The notes under the pieces are model-generated. The model made no database searches and was not told where the DNA came from. It worked only from the letters and a program-made list of their open reading frames with translations. Source: Microbacterium testaceum StLB037 (GTDB lineage Bacteria > Actinomycetota > Actinomycetes > Actinomycetales > Microbacteriaceae). Taken from it: 64,000 bases of DNA. The stretch lies in contig NC_015125.1 in the NCBI RefSeq assembly GCF_000202635.1, forward strand, positions 1,116,001-1,180,000, given 5' to 3'. This document shows positions 34,930 to 43,859 of the stretch, piece by piece; position 1 is the stretch's first letter; each line of letters starts with the position of its first letter. The translations under genes and the position numbers were made by a program.

Positions 34930-34990
34930 ACCTGGCGCTCGACTGAGCCATCCCGAGCCGTCCGCCAGGCCTTCTCTCGAAGAGGCCCCG

Positions 34991-37066
34991 ATGTCAGACA
35001 TCACCCGAACCCGCCGCGCGCACACGGCACCGACCACCACGGGCGCAACGAACACGGTCATGACCCACCGCATGATCATGTTCGTGATCTTCGGCCTCAT
35101 GGCCGGCATGTTCCTGTCCGCTCTCGACCAGACCGTCGTCGGCACCTCGATCCGCACGATCGGCGACGACCTGCAGGGCCTCAGCCTGCAGGCGTGGGTC
35201 ACCACCGCCTACCTGATCGTGTCGACCATCTCGACGCCGATCTACGGCAAGCTCTCCGACATCTTCGGACGCCGCCCGCTCTTCCTCATCGCGATCCTCA
35301 TCTTCATCGTCGGATCGATCCTCGCGAGCTTCTCGACCTCGATGATCGAGCTCGCCGCGTTCCGCGCGATCCAGGGCCTGGGCGCCGGTGGCCTCATGTC
35401 GATGCCGCTCGCGATCATGGGCGACATCCTCGCGCCGCGCGAGCGCGCGAAGTACCAGGGGTACTTCCTCGCCGTCTTCGGAATCTCGAGCGTCATCGGA
35501 CCCCTCGTCGGCGGCGTCTTCGCCGGCGCGAGCCAGATCCTCTTCATCACCGGCTGGCGCTGGGTCTTCCTCATCAACGTCCCGATCGGGATCGCGGCGC
35601 TCGCGATCGTCTGGCGCTTCCTGCACATCCCCAAGCAGCCGCGCCACTCGGTCCGCATCGACTGGTGGGGAGCCACGACAGTCATCGTCGCGCTCGTCCC
35701 GCTCCTCCTCGTCGCCGAGCAGGGTCGCGAGTGGGGCTGGGGCTCGCCGATTGCGATCGCCTGCTACGTCGTCGGGGCTCTCGGCATCCTGGCCTTCGTC
35801 ATCGCCGAGACCTACATGAAGGACGACGCGCTCATCCCGCTGAAGCTCTTCCGCTCGTCGACCTTCTCGATGGCGACCGTCATCGGTGTGCTCGTCGGCT
35901 TCGGCATGTTCGGTGCGATGCTGACGCTCCCGCTGTACCTGCAGCTCGTGCTCGGGTCGTCGCCCACGCAGAGCGGTTTCGAGATGCTGCCGATGATCCT
36001 CGGCCTCATGATCGCCTCGATCGTGAGCGGTCAGCTCATCGCCCGCACGGGTCGCTACCGCATGTTCCCGATCCTGGGCACGCTGCTGATGTCCGTCGGC
36101 TTCTTCCTGCTGACGTTCCTCAAGTACGACACCCCGTACTGGCAGGTCGCCGTCTCGATGCTCGTGATCGGCCTGGGACTCGGGCAGCTCATGCAGACGC
36201 TCACCATCGCGAGCCAGAACTCCGTGGGCCTGCGCGACATGGGTGTGGCGACGAGCGGCTCGACGTTCTTCCGCCAGATCGGTGGAACGCTCGGCACGGC
36301 CGTGCTGCTCTCGCTGCTGTTCACGCTCATGCCGTCGAACATCATCGGCTCGTTCAGCGACCGCACGACCCTGACCGACGCGCTCGACGCGGCCTTCGAC
36401 CCCACCGTCGCATCGGCACCCGCGAACGAGAAGATCATGACCGGGATCTACACCCCGATCGTCTCGAAGACTTCGGATGCCATCACCCAGCAGGTGCAGC
36501 AGGGTGTGCAGCAGGCGACGGATGCCGCGACCCAGGCCGTCGCAGCCCAGGTTGCGGCGGGTCAGATCCCGGCGGCGGCGCAAGCGCAGGCGACCCAGGC
36601 CGCGGTGTCGCAGGCCATCGCCGCGGCGACGACGAAGATCCAGGAGCAGGTGCCCGTCGCGCGGGTCGCCGCCGACGGAACGGTTTCGCTCGACTTCTCG
36701 GACCCGGCGCAGCGCGCAGCCTTCGTCGACACCGTCGCGACCACCCTCGAGGACCAGTTCTCGGCGGGCGACGAGAACACCTCGATCGGCGACTCGACCC
36801 TCGACGACACCTCGTTCCTCGTCGGGGCGGACGCGCGGCTGACGAAGCCGTTCCTGGTCGGGTTCAACTCGTCGGCCGTCTCGGTCTACTGGGTGGCGAT
36901 GTCCGTCGTGCTCCTCGCCTTCGTCCTGTCGCTCTTCTTCCGCACGCCGCCGCTGCGCGCGAAGTCGGCGCTGCAGGAGGCCGCCGACGAGCGCCGCGGT
37001 CGCGACGACGAAGAGAAGCGCGCCGAGGAGTCCGCCGCGCAGACCGGTGCGCTGATCGCGCCGTAA
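34991..37066 (+). CDS. DHA2-family (EmrB/QacA-type) MFS multidrug exporter with large extracytoplasmic insert
   Basis: A 691-aa, probably 14-helix proton antiporter. The motif D1-like LDQTVVGTSIRTIGDDLQ, motif A GKLSDIFGRRPLF and motif C-like GPLVGGVFAG are visible. A hydrophilic Ala/Gln-rich insert of about 150 residues (about 465-615, including QQVQQGVQQATDAATQAVAA) precedes the last helix (VYWVAMSVVLLAFVLSLFF). Typical DHA2 proteins are about 500 residues, so the insert is exceptional, although long loops occur in some actinobacterial members. The C-terminus is charged. Substrates cannot be predicted. Confidence 0.88.
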   Translation: MSDITRTRRAHTAPTTTGATNTVMTHRMIMFVIFGLMAGMFLSALDQTVVGTSIRTIGDDLQGLSLQAWVTTAYLIVSTISTPIYGKLSDIFGRRPLFLIAILIFIVGSILASFSTSMIELAAFRAIQGLGAGGLMSMPLAIMGDILAPRERAKYQGYFLAVFGISSVIGPLVGGVFAGASQILFITGWRWVFLINVPIGIAALAIVWRFLHIPKQPRHSVRIDWWGATTVIVALVPLLLVAEQGREWGWGSPIAIACYVVGALGILAFVIAETYMKDDALIPLKLFRSSTFSMATVIGVLVGFGMFGAMLTLPLYLQLVLGSSPTQSGFEMLPMILGLMIASIVSGQLIARTGRYRMFPILGTLLMSVGFFLLTFLKYDTPYWQVAVSMLVIGLGLGQLMQTLTIASQNSVGLRDMGVATSGSTFFRQIGGTLGTAVLLSLLFTLMPSNIIGSFSDRTTLTDALDAAFDPTVASAPANEKIMTGIYTPIVSKTSDAITQQVQQGVQQATDAATQAVAAQVAAGQIPAAAQAQATQAAVSQAIAAATTKIQEQVPVARVAADGTVSLDFSDPAQRAAFVDTVATTLEDQFSAGDENTSIGDSTLDDTSFLVGADARLTKPFLVGFNSSAVSVYWVAMSVVLLAFVLSLFFRTPPLRAKSALQEAADERRGRDDEEKRAEESAAQTGALIAP

Positions 37067-37078
37067 CCGCCCACAACA

Positions 37079-37122
37079 CGCCGAAGGGCGGGGCCGTCGA
37101 CACGACGCCCCGCCCTTCGGCG
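37079..37122. terminator. Hairpin terminator between exporter and acyl-CoA ligase
   Basis: A 16-bp perfect inverted repeat (CGCCGAAGGGCGGGGC / GCCCCGCCCTTCGGCG) with a 12-nt loop, located between convergent genes. Confidence 0.8.
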
Positions 37123-37140
37123 TTCTGAAGCCTTCGCGTC

Positions 37141-38727
37141 CTACCCGCGCTCGCGCGCCCGGAGGTCCTTCCGCAGGATCTTGCCCGAGGTCGACTTCGG
37201 GATCGCGTCGATGAACTCGACGCGGCGCACCTTCTTGTGCGGGGCCACCTCGGCGGCCACGAACGCCATCACCTCGTCCGCGGTCAGCCCCGAGTCGGGC
37301 GCGGCGACCACGAAGGCCTTGGGGATCTCCTGCTTGTCGTCGTCGTCCACGCCGATGACGGCGGCATCCATGATCCTCGGATGCGAGAGGAGCAGAGCCT
37401 CGAGCTCGGCAGGGGCGATCTGATAGCCCTTGTACTTGATCAGCTCCTTGAGCCTGTCGACGATCGCGAAGTACCCGCTGACGTGGTGCACGCCGATGTC
37501 GCCCGTGTGCAGGAAGCCGTCGGCATCCAGGGTCTCCTCCGTCGCGTCGGGGCGGTTCAGGTAGCCGAGCATGACGTTCGGCCCGCGCACCCAGATCTCG
37601 CCCGGGAGGGTGAGGCCGTCGTCGCCGTGCTCCTCGATCTCGGCTCCCGTCTCGGGGTCGATGAGCTTCGCGTCGACGTTCGGTAGCAGCACCCCGACCG
37701 AGCTCGCGGGCATGTCGACGCGATCATCGGGCACGGCGTGCGACACGGGACTGAGCTCGCTCATGCCGTAACCCTGGAGGATGCGGGCGCCCATCCGCCC
37801 GGCGGCGGCTTCGGCGGTCTCTCCGTCGAGGGGTGCCGCACCCGAGAACACCGTGCGGACCGACGAGGTGTCGAAGTCGTCGACCACGGGATGCTTCGCC
37901 AGAGCGACCGCGATCGGCGGGGCGATGAAGAGGAACGTGCAGCGGTACTCCTGGATGTTCCGGAGGAAGTCGACGAGATCGAAACGCGGCATCGTCACGA
38001 GGCTCGCGCGCTGACGAAGGGCCAGGTTCAGCAGCACCGTCATCCCGTAGATGTGGAAGAAGGGCAGGACCGCGAGCACCCGATCGTCGCGATGCAGCTC
38101 GATGACGACCCGGCACTGGTGGACGTTCGCCACGAGGTTGCGGTGGGTGAGCATGACGCCCTTGGGGATGCCGGTCGTCCCCGACGAGTACGGCAGGACG
38201 GCCACGTGCGTCGACGGGTCGAAGCTCACCTCGGGTGGCGTGCGTCCCTCCGCGAGCAGGCTCCGCAGGTCGGGATGCCCCTCCGCCCCGTCGAGCACGA
38301 TCACCCGGTCGTCGGGGATGCCCGCCGCCCGCGCCGCGTCGGCCGCAGGCCCGAGCAGCGGAGAGACGGTCACGAGCCAGGTGGCCTCGGCATCCCGGAT
38401 CTGATTCTCGATCTCGTGGGCGGTATAGAGGGAGTTGATCGTCGTGACGACTCCACCCAGACGCAGGATGCCGTGGAACACCGTCGCGAAAGCGGGCACG
38501 TTGGGGCAGAGCACGGCCACCACGGTCTCGGTGTCGACTCCGCGGGCGGCGAGCGCCCCCGCGAACGCGTCTACCTGGGCGCGCAGCGCGCCGTAGGTCG
38601 TCTCGGCTCCGCTCGCCGGATCGATCAGCGCGACACGGTCGAGGTCGGCCTCCTCGAGCGAACCGAACAGATCGTCGTAGATGCTCACGTCGGGGATGTC
38701 GATGCGCGGGTACGGACTCTGGAACAC
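37141..38727 (-). CDS. AMP-dependent acyl-CoA synthetase, 4-coumarate-CoA ligase-like
   Basis: A 528-aa ANL-superfamily enzyme activating a carboxylate via an acyl-adenylate to its CoA thioester. The P-loop is LPYSSGTTGIPKGVMLTHRN (about residue 180). GYGMSELSPVSH (about 315) and GEIWVRGPNVMLGYLNRP (about 385) are A5-A7 motifs. The catalytic lysine is in IPKSTSGKILRKDLR at the C-terminus. GTG 38727 (MFQSPYPRIDIPD) follows AAGGAG by 6 nt and is preferred to the longer frame. The substrate (aromatic or fatty acid) cannot be assigned. Confidence 0.88.
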   Translation of the reverse strand: MFQSPYPRIDIPDVSIYDDLFGSLEEADLDRVALIDPASGAETTYGALRAQVDAFAGALAARGVDTETVVAVLCPNVPAFATVFHGILRLGGVVTTINSLYTAHEIENQIRDAEATWLVTVSPLLGPAADAARAAGIPDDRVIVLDGAEGHPDLRSLLAEGRTPPEVSFDPSTHVAVLPYSSGTTGIPKGVMLTHRNLVANVHQCRVVIELHRDDRVLAVLPFFHIYGMTVLLNLALRQRASLVTMPRFDLVDFLRNIQEYRCTFLFIAPPIAVALAKHPVVDDFDTSSVRTVFSGAAPLDGETAEAAAGRMGARILQGYGMSELSPVSHAVPDDRVDMPASSVGVLLPNVDAKLIDPETGAEIEEHGDDGLTLPGEIWVRGPNVMLGYLNRPDATEETLDADGFLHTGDIGVHHVSGYFAIVDRLKELIKYKGYQIAPAELEALLLSHPRIMDAAVIGVDDDDKQEIPKAFVVAAPDSGLTADEVMAFVAAEVAPHKKVRRVEFIDAIPKSTSGKILRKDLRARERG

Positions 38728-38815
38728 GGGCTTCTCCTTCGAAACCGGACGGCGTGCGCCCATCCTGGCACCGTTGAGACCCGGTGTCACGAACGGCGGG
38801 ACCGAGAATCGCGAC

Positions 38816-40012
38816 CTAAGCGACGAGGTGGATCGTCACCCCGCCGACGGCGCCCACCAGAACCACCGCCCACGCCGGCACGCGGAACCTCGTCAGCAGC
38901 ACGAAACCGAGCAGCGCCAGAAGGAAAGGGGCGGGCCCGGTCACCGCGGTCGTGAACACGGGCGTGTAGAGAGCCGCACCCAGGATGCCGACGACCGCCG
39001 CGTTCGCCCCGCGCATCGCCGCGCGGACGAGAGGCCGTTCGCGCACGGCATCCCAGAACGGGAGAACGCCCACGAGCACGAGGAAACCCGGGAGGAAGAT
39101 CGCCGCGAGGGCGATCGCCGCCCCCGCGATCCCGCCGGGGCCGACCGTGCTCACGGCGCCGAGGAACGCGGCGAACGTGAAGAGCGGACCGGGGACAGCC
39201 TGGGCGGCTCCGTAGCCGGCGAGGAAGGTCTCGGGCGACACCCACCCCGTCTGCACGACCTCCGCCTGCAGGAGAGGGAGCACGACGTGACCGCCACCGA
39301 AGACGAGGGCGCCCGAGCGGAAGAAGGCGTCGGCGAGAGCGAGAGCGCCCGAGCCGCTGACGGCGGCGAGCGCCGGGAGACCGATCAGTGCCGCTCCGGC
39401 GAGCACGAGGCATCCGATCGCGACCGCCCGGGGGACCCCGAAGGTGGGCAACGGCGCTGAGGCCGCTTCGGTCACTCCGCGCAGGAGCAGAAGGCCCGCC
39501 ACCACGCCGATGGCGAGAGCACCGAGCTGCCCGACCGCTCCCGGGGCGAGAAGCGCCAGGGCCGCCGCGGCGAGCGCGATGCCCGCCCGCGTGGCGTCGG
39601 GGGTCAGCGTGCGGGCCATCCCCCACACCGCTTGCACGACGATCGCGACGGCGATGATCGTGAGGCCCTCGAGGACACCGGCACCGATCGGACCGCCGAA
39701 CACCGCGGCCCCGCCCGCGAACGCGACGAGCAACACGGCGGACGGGAGCGTGAACGCGAGGAACGCCGCGATCGCACCGAGGAATCCGGCGCGCTGCAGG
39801 CCCATCGCGAAACCGACCTGGCTCGACGCCGGGCCCGGGAGGAACTGGCACAGGGCGACGAGGTCGGCGTAGGCGCGATCGTCCATCCACTTCCGCCGGA
39901 CGACGAGGTCGTCGCGGAAGTACCCGAGGTGCGCGATCGGTCCGCCGAACGAGGTCAGCCCGAGGCGGAGGAACGCCCGGAAGACCTCCCACGGGGTCCC
40001 TGTTCTGCGCAT
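38816..40012 (-). CDS. chrA: Chromate transporter family protein ChrA
   Basis: A 398-aa, two-domain CHR transporter. Each half starts with the conserved FGGPIAHLGYFR (about residue 20) or FGGGHVVLPLLQ (about 240) motif. The N-half also has LCQFLPGPASSQVGFAMG and the C-half YGAAQAVPGPLFTFAAFLGA, both diagnostic. It likely exports chromate or related oxyanions by proton exchange. It is not linked to other metal-resistance genes here. Confidence 0.9.
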   Translation of the reverse strand: MRRTGTPWEVFRAFLRLGLTSFGGPIAHLGYFRDDLVVRRKWMDDRAYADLVALCQFLPGPASSQVGFAMGLQRAGFLGAIAAFLAFTLPSAVLLVAFAGGAAVFGGPIGAGVLEGLTIIAVAIVVQAVWGMARTLTPDATRAGIALAAAALALLAPGAVGQLGALAIGVVAGLLLLRGVTEAASAPLPTFGVPRAVAIGCLVLAGAALIGLPALAAVSGSGALALADAFFRSGALVFGGGHVVLPLLQAEVVQTGWVSPETFLAGYGAAQAVPGPLFTFAAFLGAVSTVGPGGIAGAAIALAAIFLPGFLVLVGVLPFWDAVRERPLVRAAMRGANAAVVGILGAALYTPVFTTAVTGPAPFLLALLGFVLLTRFRVPAWAVVLVGAVGGVTIHLVA

Positions 40013-40052
40013 CGACCCGTCCTATCGGCCCCGGGAGAACAGCGGGTGAACG

Positions 40053-41009
40053 TCAGCGCAGCGGCTCGGCGAGCAGCGCGTCGACGAGGCGCAGCGTCGC
40101 GGTCGTGCGGTCCTGGTCCGCGGTGATGTCGGCGCCGTCGATCGCGTCGCGCAGGCGTTCGACCTCGCCGACCATGACGTTCTCGGGTGCCTCGACCCGG
40201 ATCACCTCGGCGCTCGCGCCGTGCGGGGTGAGCTCGAGCGTCCGCGGGGCGTCGATCGCGTCGATCCGCAGAGACGCTTCCTCACCCTGGATCTCACTGG
40301 ACAGCCCGGTGCCGGTGATCTTCGACCAGGCGATGTCGGCGACGAATCCGTCGTAGACAGCGAGGGCGCTCCCCAGCCCGTCGGTTCCCGAGGCGATGCC
40401 GACTCGCACGCCCTGGACGGCCCGCGGCACACCGAAGAGCTGCACGAGGGCGTGCAGCGGGTAGACCCCGAGATCGCGCAGCGCGCTTCCCCCCAGCGCC
40501 GGATCGAAGATGTTGGTCTGCTCGCCCGCGAGCACGTGGTCGTACCGCGCCGAGCGCTTCTCGTAGCGCAGCGAGACGCGGCGCACGGTGCCGAGCCGCG
40601 GCAGGAGGTCGGCCACGACCGCGAGTCCCGGGTCGTATGCGCTCCGCATCGCCTCCAGCAACACGACACCCCGGGCCGTGGCCCGTCCGACGAGCTCCTC
40701 CCACTGCGGAGCGGTCAGCGTCGCCGGCTTCTCGACGAGGACCGGGATGCCGGCATCCAGAGCCGTCTGCGCCTGCGCGACGTGCGCGGAGTTCGGGCTC
40801 GCGAGGTACACGGCGTCGACGTCGGCGGCGGCGAGGAGCTCCTCGAGTCCCACCGCGATCCCCGCGGCGCCGACCTTCATGGCGAACGCCCGCGCGCGCT
40901 CCGCGTCGCGCGAGGCGATGCGGCTCACCTCGACCCCGTCGACGACGCCGACGGCCTCGGCGAAGCGTTCGGAGATGGTGCTGGTGCCGACGATGCCGAT
41001 GCGGATCAT
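40053..41009 (-). CDS. Gfo/Idh/MocA-family NAD(P)-dependent oxidoreductase
   Basis: A 318-aa enzyme. The Rossmann motif is IRIGIVGTSTISERF (note GTSTIS rather than GxGxxG), then VYLASPNSAHVAQAQTALDAGIPVLVEKPATLT (the EKP catalytic-lysine motif) and DLGVYPLHAL. The C-terminal alpha/beta domain ends normally. ATG 41009 is used because GGGGGG precedes it closely and the frame before it is a shadow. Substrate probably a sugar or polyol; unknown. Confidence 0.88.
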   Translation of the reverse strand: MIRIGIVGTSTISERFAEAVGVVDGVEVSRIASRDAERARAFAMKVGAAGIAVGLEELLAAADVDAVYLASPNSAHVAQAQTALDAGIPVLVEKPATLTAPQWEELVGRATARGVVLLEAMRSAYDPGLAVVADLLPRLGTVRRVSLRYEKRSARYDHVLAGEQTNIFDPALGGSALRDLGVYPLHALVQLFGVPRAVQGVRVGIASGTDGLGSALAVYDGFVADIAWSKITGTGLSSEIQGEEASLRIDAIDAPRTLELTPHGASAEVIRVEAPENVMVGEVERLRDAIDGADITADQDRTTATLRLVDALLAEPLR

Positions 41010-41124
41010 CCCCCCATCATCGCGGGTCACCCGCTCACCGCCCGCTCGGCATGGCCAGGGAGTGCGCGAATCGTCCGGCTAGGATCACGATGATCGCTGC
41101 CGATCGCACCCGACCCGAGGGATC

Positions 41125-42273
41125 ATGACAACGACACGCGCCCAGCACCGTCGCCGCGCCACCCGGCGCGTGCGCCTTCGCCGAACCATCGTCGCGACGC
41201 TCGCCATCGTCGTGATCGCCGGCGGGGTGACGGCTTTCGCCCTCACGCGCGGCACGGCGAGCCCGACGGCCGAGGAGACCTCCGCTCCGGTCGTCGAAGA
41301 CACCCCGACGCCGACGCCGACCCCGAAGACCGCGTCCGAGCAGCTCCTGGCGTCGACCACCGACCCGAAGGCATGCGCGGTGTCGTTCTCGGGCGAGGGG
41401 ATCGCGCTCGCCCCGCAGCTTCAGACGCAGGATGCGCTGTACGCCGCGCTTCCCCTCCCCCAGACCGACGGCCGCGTGTTCGCCGGGTGGTACGAGACGG
41501 CCGCCGACGCCGCCGCGATGACGCTCCCCGCGCGCGTCAACGGCGCCGATCTGGTCTCCTGCACGGCGCAGGAGAAGACGCTGTACGCGGGGTGGACGAC
41601 GCCCGAGGCGAATGCGGTGGAAGAGGCCAGCATCCCGATCCTGATGTACCACCAGTTCACGACGAAGCCCGAGGGCGAGGACAACTGGCTACGGCTCAAC
41701 TACGCCTACATCGGCGACTTCGACGCGCAGATGGCGCACATCCAGGAGTCGGGCTTCTACCTGCCCACGTGGGACGAGCTGAGTGCGTTCATCGACGGCA
41801 AGGTGTACCTGCCGAAGCACTCAGTGATCATCACCGACGACGACGCCGACAGCACGTGGCTCGAACTCGCCGCCCCCATCGTCGACAAGCGCCAGTTGCT
41901 CACCACGTCGTTCGTCATCACCTCCGCCCGCACCGAGCCGACGCCGAACCGCTTCGTCCTGCAGCGCTCGCACACGCACGACATGCATCGGGCCGGCGAC
42001 AACGGCAAGGGACGCATGGTCAACGAGGACGCGGCCACGATCGCCGCCGACCTCGAGCAGTCCGCGAAGATCCTCGGCGCGAAAGAAGTCGTCGCCTACC
42101 CGTTCGGCCACTACAACGACACCACAAAAGAGGGGGTGCGCGAGGCCGGATTCGAGCTGGGGCGCACCATCGAGCACGGCTACGTGCGCATCGGGACCGA
42201 CAAACTGGCCCTGCCCGTCATCCGGATGAACTACGGCATGACCGTCGACGATCTGAAGGACGCCATCGGCTGA
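41125..42273 (+). CDS. Secreted polysaccharide deacetylase-like protein with InlB-type repeat
   Basis: A 382-aa protein. A basic N-terminus and one helix (about 20-42) act as signal/anchor, then a Thr/Pro linker. One InlB B-repeat-like unit (GRVFAGWYE ... KTLYAGW, about 112-155) follows, then a NodB-type domain (IPILMYHQF, SVIITDDDADSTW, RSHTHDMH, VAYPFGHYND). The usual TFDDG metal motif reads ITDDDAD, so the enzyme is a variant, but the HxxxH-like RSHTHDMH is intact. Likely acts on cell-wall or external glycans. The start ATG 41125 lacks a strong ribosome site. Confidence 0.8.
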   Translation: MTTTRAQHRRRATRRVRLRRTIVATLAIVVIAGGVTAFALTRGTASPTAEETSAPVVEDTPTPTPTPKTASEQLLASTTDPKACAVSFSGEGIALAPQLQTQDALYAALPLPQTDGRVFAGWYETAADAAAMTLPARVNGADLVSCTAQEKTLYAGWTTPEANAVEEASIPILMYHQFTTKPEGEDNWLRLNYAYIGDFDAQMAHIQESGFYLPTWDELSAFIDGKVYLPKHSVIITDDDADSTWLELAAPIVDKRQLLTTSFVITSARTEPTPNRFVLQRSHTHDMHRAGDNGKGRMVNEDAATIAADLEQSAKILGAKEVVAYPFGHYNDTTKEGVREAGFELGRTIEHGYVRIGTDKLALPVIRMNYGMTVDDLKDAIG

Positions 42274-42293
42274 CCGGCGCCCGGATAACGGGT

Positions 42294-42340
42294 CTTACCA
42301 GGGAGGAATGGGAGTGAACACCTGCTACCTCCCAGGTAAG
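42294..42340. terminator. Long-loop hairpin between deacetylase and glycosyltransferase genes
   Basis: A 13-bp inverted repeat with one mismatch (CTTACCAGGGAGG / CCTCCCAGGTAAG) and a 21-nt loop, 20 nt after the deacetylase stop. It may terminate transcription. The arms can also mask the internal GGGAGG, so a regulatory role for the following gene is possible. Confidence 0.5.
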
Positions 42341-42421
42341 TGATCCACAATACCAAGTTGAGCACGCGTCGGCCGGTCTACGCTGTGTAATCCTGGCTTC
42401 ACTTTCGAAACGCGAGCGCCC

Positions 42422-43552
42422 ATGATCCTTTCCGTCATCGTTCCGACCTTCAACGAAGGTCCGAACGTCGCCGAACTCGTTCGACGTACGGCGGCAGCGC
42501 TTCCCGGTCGCGACATCGAGATCATCTTCGTCGACGACTCCAGCGACGACACCCCCGAGATCATCCGCGGTGTCGCCTCGAGCGCTCCGGTCCCCGTCCG
42601 GCTGATCCACCGCGACGAGCCCCTCGGGGGACTCGGCGGCGCGGTCGTCGAAGGCATCATGGCCGCGGCATCCGACTTCTGCGTCGTCATGGACGGCGAC
42701 CTCCAGCACCCGCCGGAGGTCATCGCCGATCTGCTCGCGCGCGCCGAGGTCGGCGATGCCGATGTCGTCGTCGCGTCGCGCTACGTCGACGGCGGCACGT
42801 CCGACGGACTGGCGAACGCCGTGCGCACGATGGTCTCGCGCGCGTCGACGATGCTCACCAAGGCGATGTTCCCGAAGAAGCTGCACAATTGCTCCGACCC
42901 GATGACGGGCTTCTTCCTCATCGACCGCCGCTCCCTCGACATCGAGGAACTGCGTCCGCGCGGCTTCAAGATCCTGCTCGAGATCCTCGCGCGCAAGCAG
43001 ATGCGCGTCGCCGAGGTCCCCTTCGACTTCGCTCCGCGCTTCGCCGGTGAGAGCAAGGCGTCGTTCAGTCAGGGCATGCGATTCCTGACGCAGCTGACGA
43101 TGCTCCGCTTCGGTCGCATGTCGGCGTTCGCCGTCGTCGGCGGACTCGGAGCGGTGGCCAACCTGGCGATCATGTGGGGCCTGCAGACCCTCGGGGTGCA
43201 ATACCTCGTGGCCGCGGTCATCGCGAGCGTGCTGACGATCATCGCCAACTTCATCGCGCTCGAGTATCTCGTCTTCGCCGACATGCGGCAGGAGTCGGGC
43301 CTCATGCGGCACCGCTTCATCAAGTCGTTCACGTTCAACGGCATCGAGGCGATCGTCCGCATCCCGGTCATCTGGTTGCTCGTCAACGAGGCGCACATCC
43401 AGAGCGTGCTCGCCGCGGCCATCACCCTGCTCGTGGCCTTCGTCGTGCGCTTCGTGTTCCACGCGCTCGTCGTGTACGCGCCGAAGAAGGCACAGGCGGC
43501 CTCGGCCGTGACGGCGCTGCGCGAACCGCTCGAGGACGAGCTCGCGGCCTGA
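42422..43552 (+). CDS. Dolichol-phosphate mannosyltransferase-like glycosyltransferase fused to GtrA domain
   Basis: A 376-aa fusion. The N-terminal GT2 domain (about 1-225) has SVIVPTFNEGPNV, FVDDSSDDT, VVMDGDLQHPPE and the DPM1-like GGTSDGLANAVR and RGFKILLEILAR segments. The C-terminal GtrA-like domain (about 235-350) has four helices. The protein would charge a polyprenyl phosphate with a sugar (probably mannose) and help flip it. Such fusions are common in actinobacteria for lipoglycan or protein mannosylation. Confidence 0.9.
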   Translation: MILSVIVPTFNEGPNVAELVRRTAAALPGRDIEIIFVDDSSDDTPEIIRGVASSAPVPVRLIHRDEPLGGLGGAVVEGIMAAASDFCVVMDGDLQHPPEVIADLLARAEVGDADVVVASRYVDGGTSDGLANAVRTMVSRASTMLTKAMFPKKLHNCSDPMTGFFLIDRRSLDIEELRPRGFKILLEILARKQMRVAEVPFDFAPRFAGESKASFSQGMRFLTQLTMLRFGRMSAFAVVGGLGAVANLAIMWGLQTLGVQYLVAAVIASVLTIIANFIALEYLVFADMRQESGLMRHRFIKSFTFNGIEAIVRIPVIWLLVNEAHIQSVLAAAITLLVAFVVRFVFHALVVYAPKKAQAASAVTALREPLEDELAA

Positions 43553-43597
43553 CCCGTCGGCCGCCTGCGGACCCGTCCGGCGGCGTACCCTGGATGC

Positions 43598-43855
43598 ATG
43601 TCCTCTGACGCTCCCATCCGCATGTTCGGCGCCGACTGGTGCCGCGACTGCATCCGCACGAAGAAGCAGCTCGACGAGCTCGGCATCGCCTACGAGTACG
43701 TCGACCTCGTGGCCGATCCTGCCGCCGCCGACGTGGCGAAAGAGATCTCGGGCCGCACCAGCATCCCCGTCGTGGTGTACCCCGACTCGAGCCACCACGT
43801 CGAGCCGAGCAACGCCGACGTCGAGGCGAAGCTGCGCGAACTGTCGCTGATCTGA
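43598..43855 (+). CDS. Mycoredoxin/glutaredoxin-like protein
   Basis: An 85-aa thioredoxin-fold protein. The active-site motif is ADWCRDCIRTKKQLDEL (CxxC), and SIPVVVYPD provides the cis-proline. CRDC in place of the glutaredoxin CPYC is characteristic of actinobacterial mycoredoxins that reduce mycothiol-mixed disulfides. The next gene starts 4 nt after its stop, so it is co-transcribed with kynU. Confidence 0.88.
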   Translation: MSSDAPIRMFGADWCRDCIRTKKQLDELGIAYEYVDLVADPAAADVAKEISGRTSIPVVVYPDSSHHVEPSNADVEAKLRELSLI

Positions 43856-43859
43856 CGCG

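Larger units (their letters stand above)
34544..34990. other. Intergenic region between attR and the DHA2 exporter
   Basis: No firm gene. It holds one possible small ORF (34663-34794, listed separately) and the promoter/operator region of the exporter at about 34905-34930. The rest is host-like GC-rich sequence without clear coding pattern. Confidence 0.5.
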
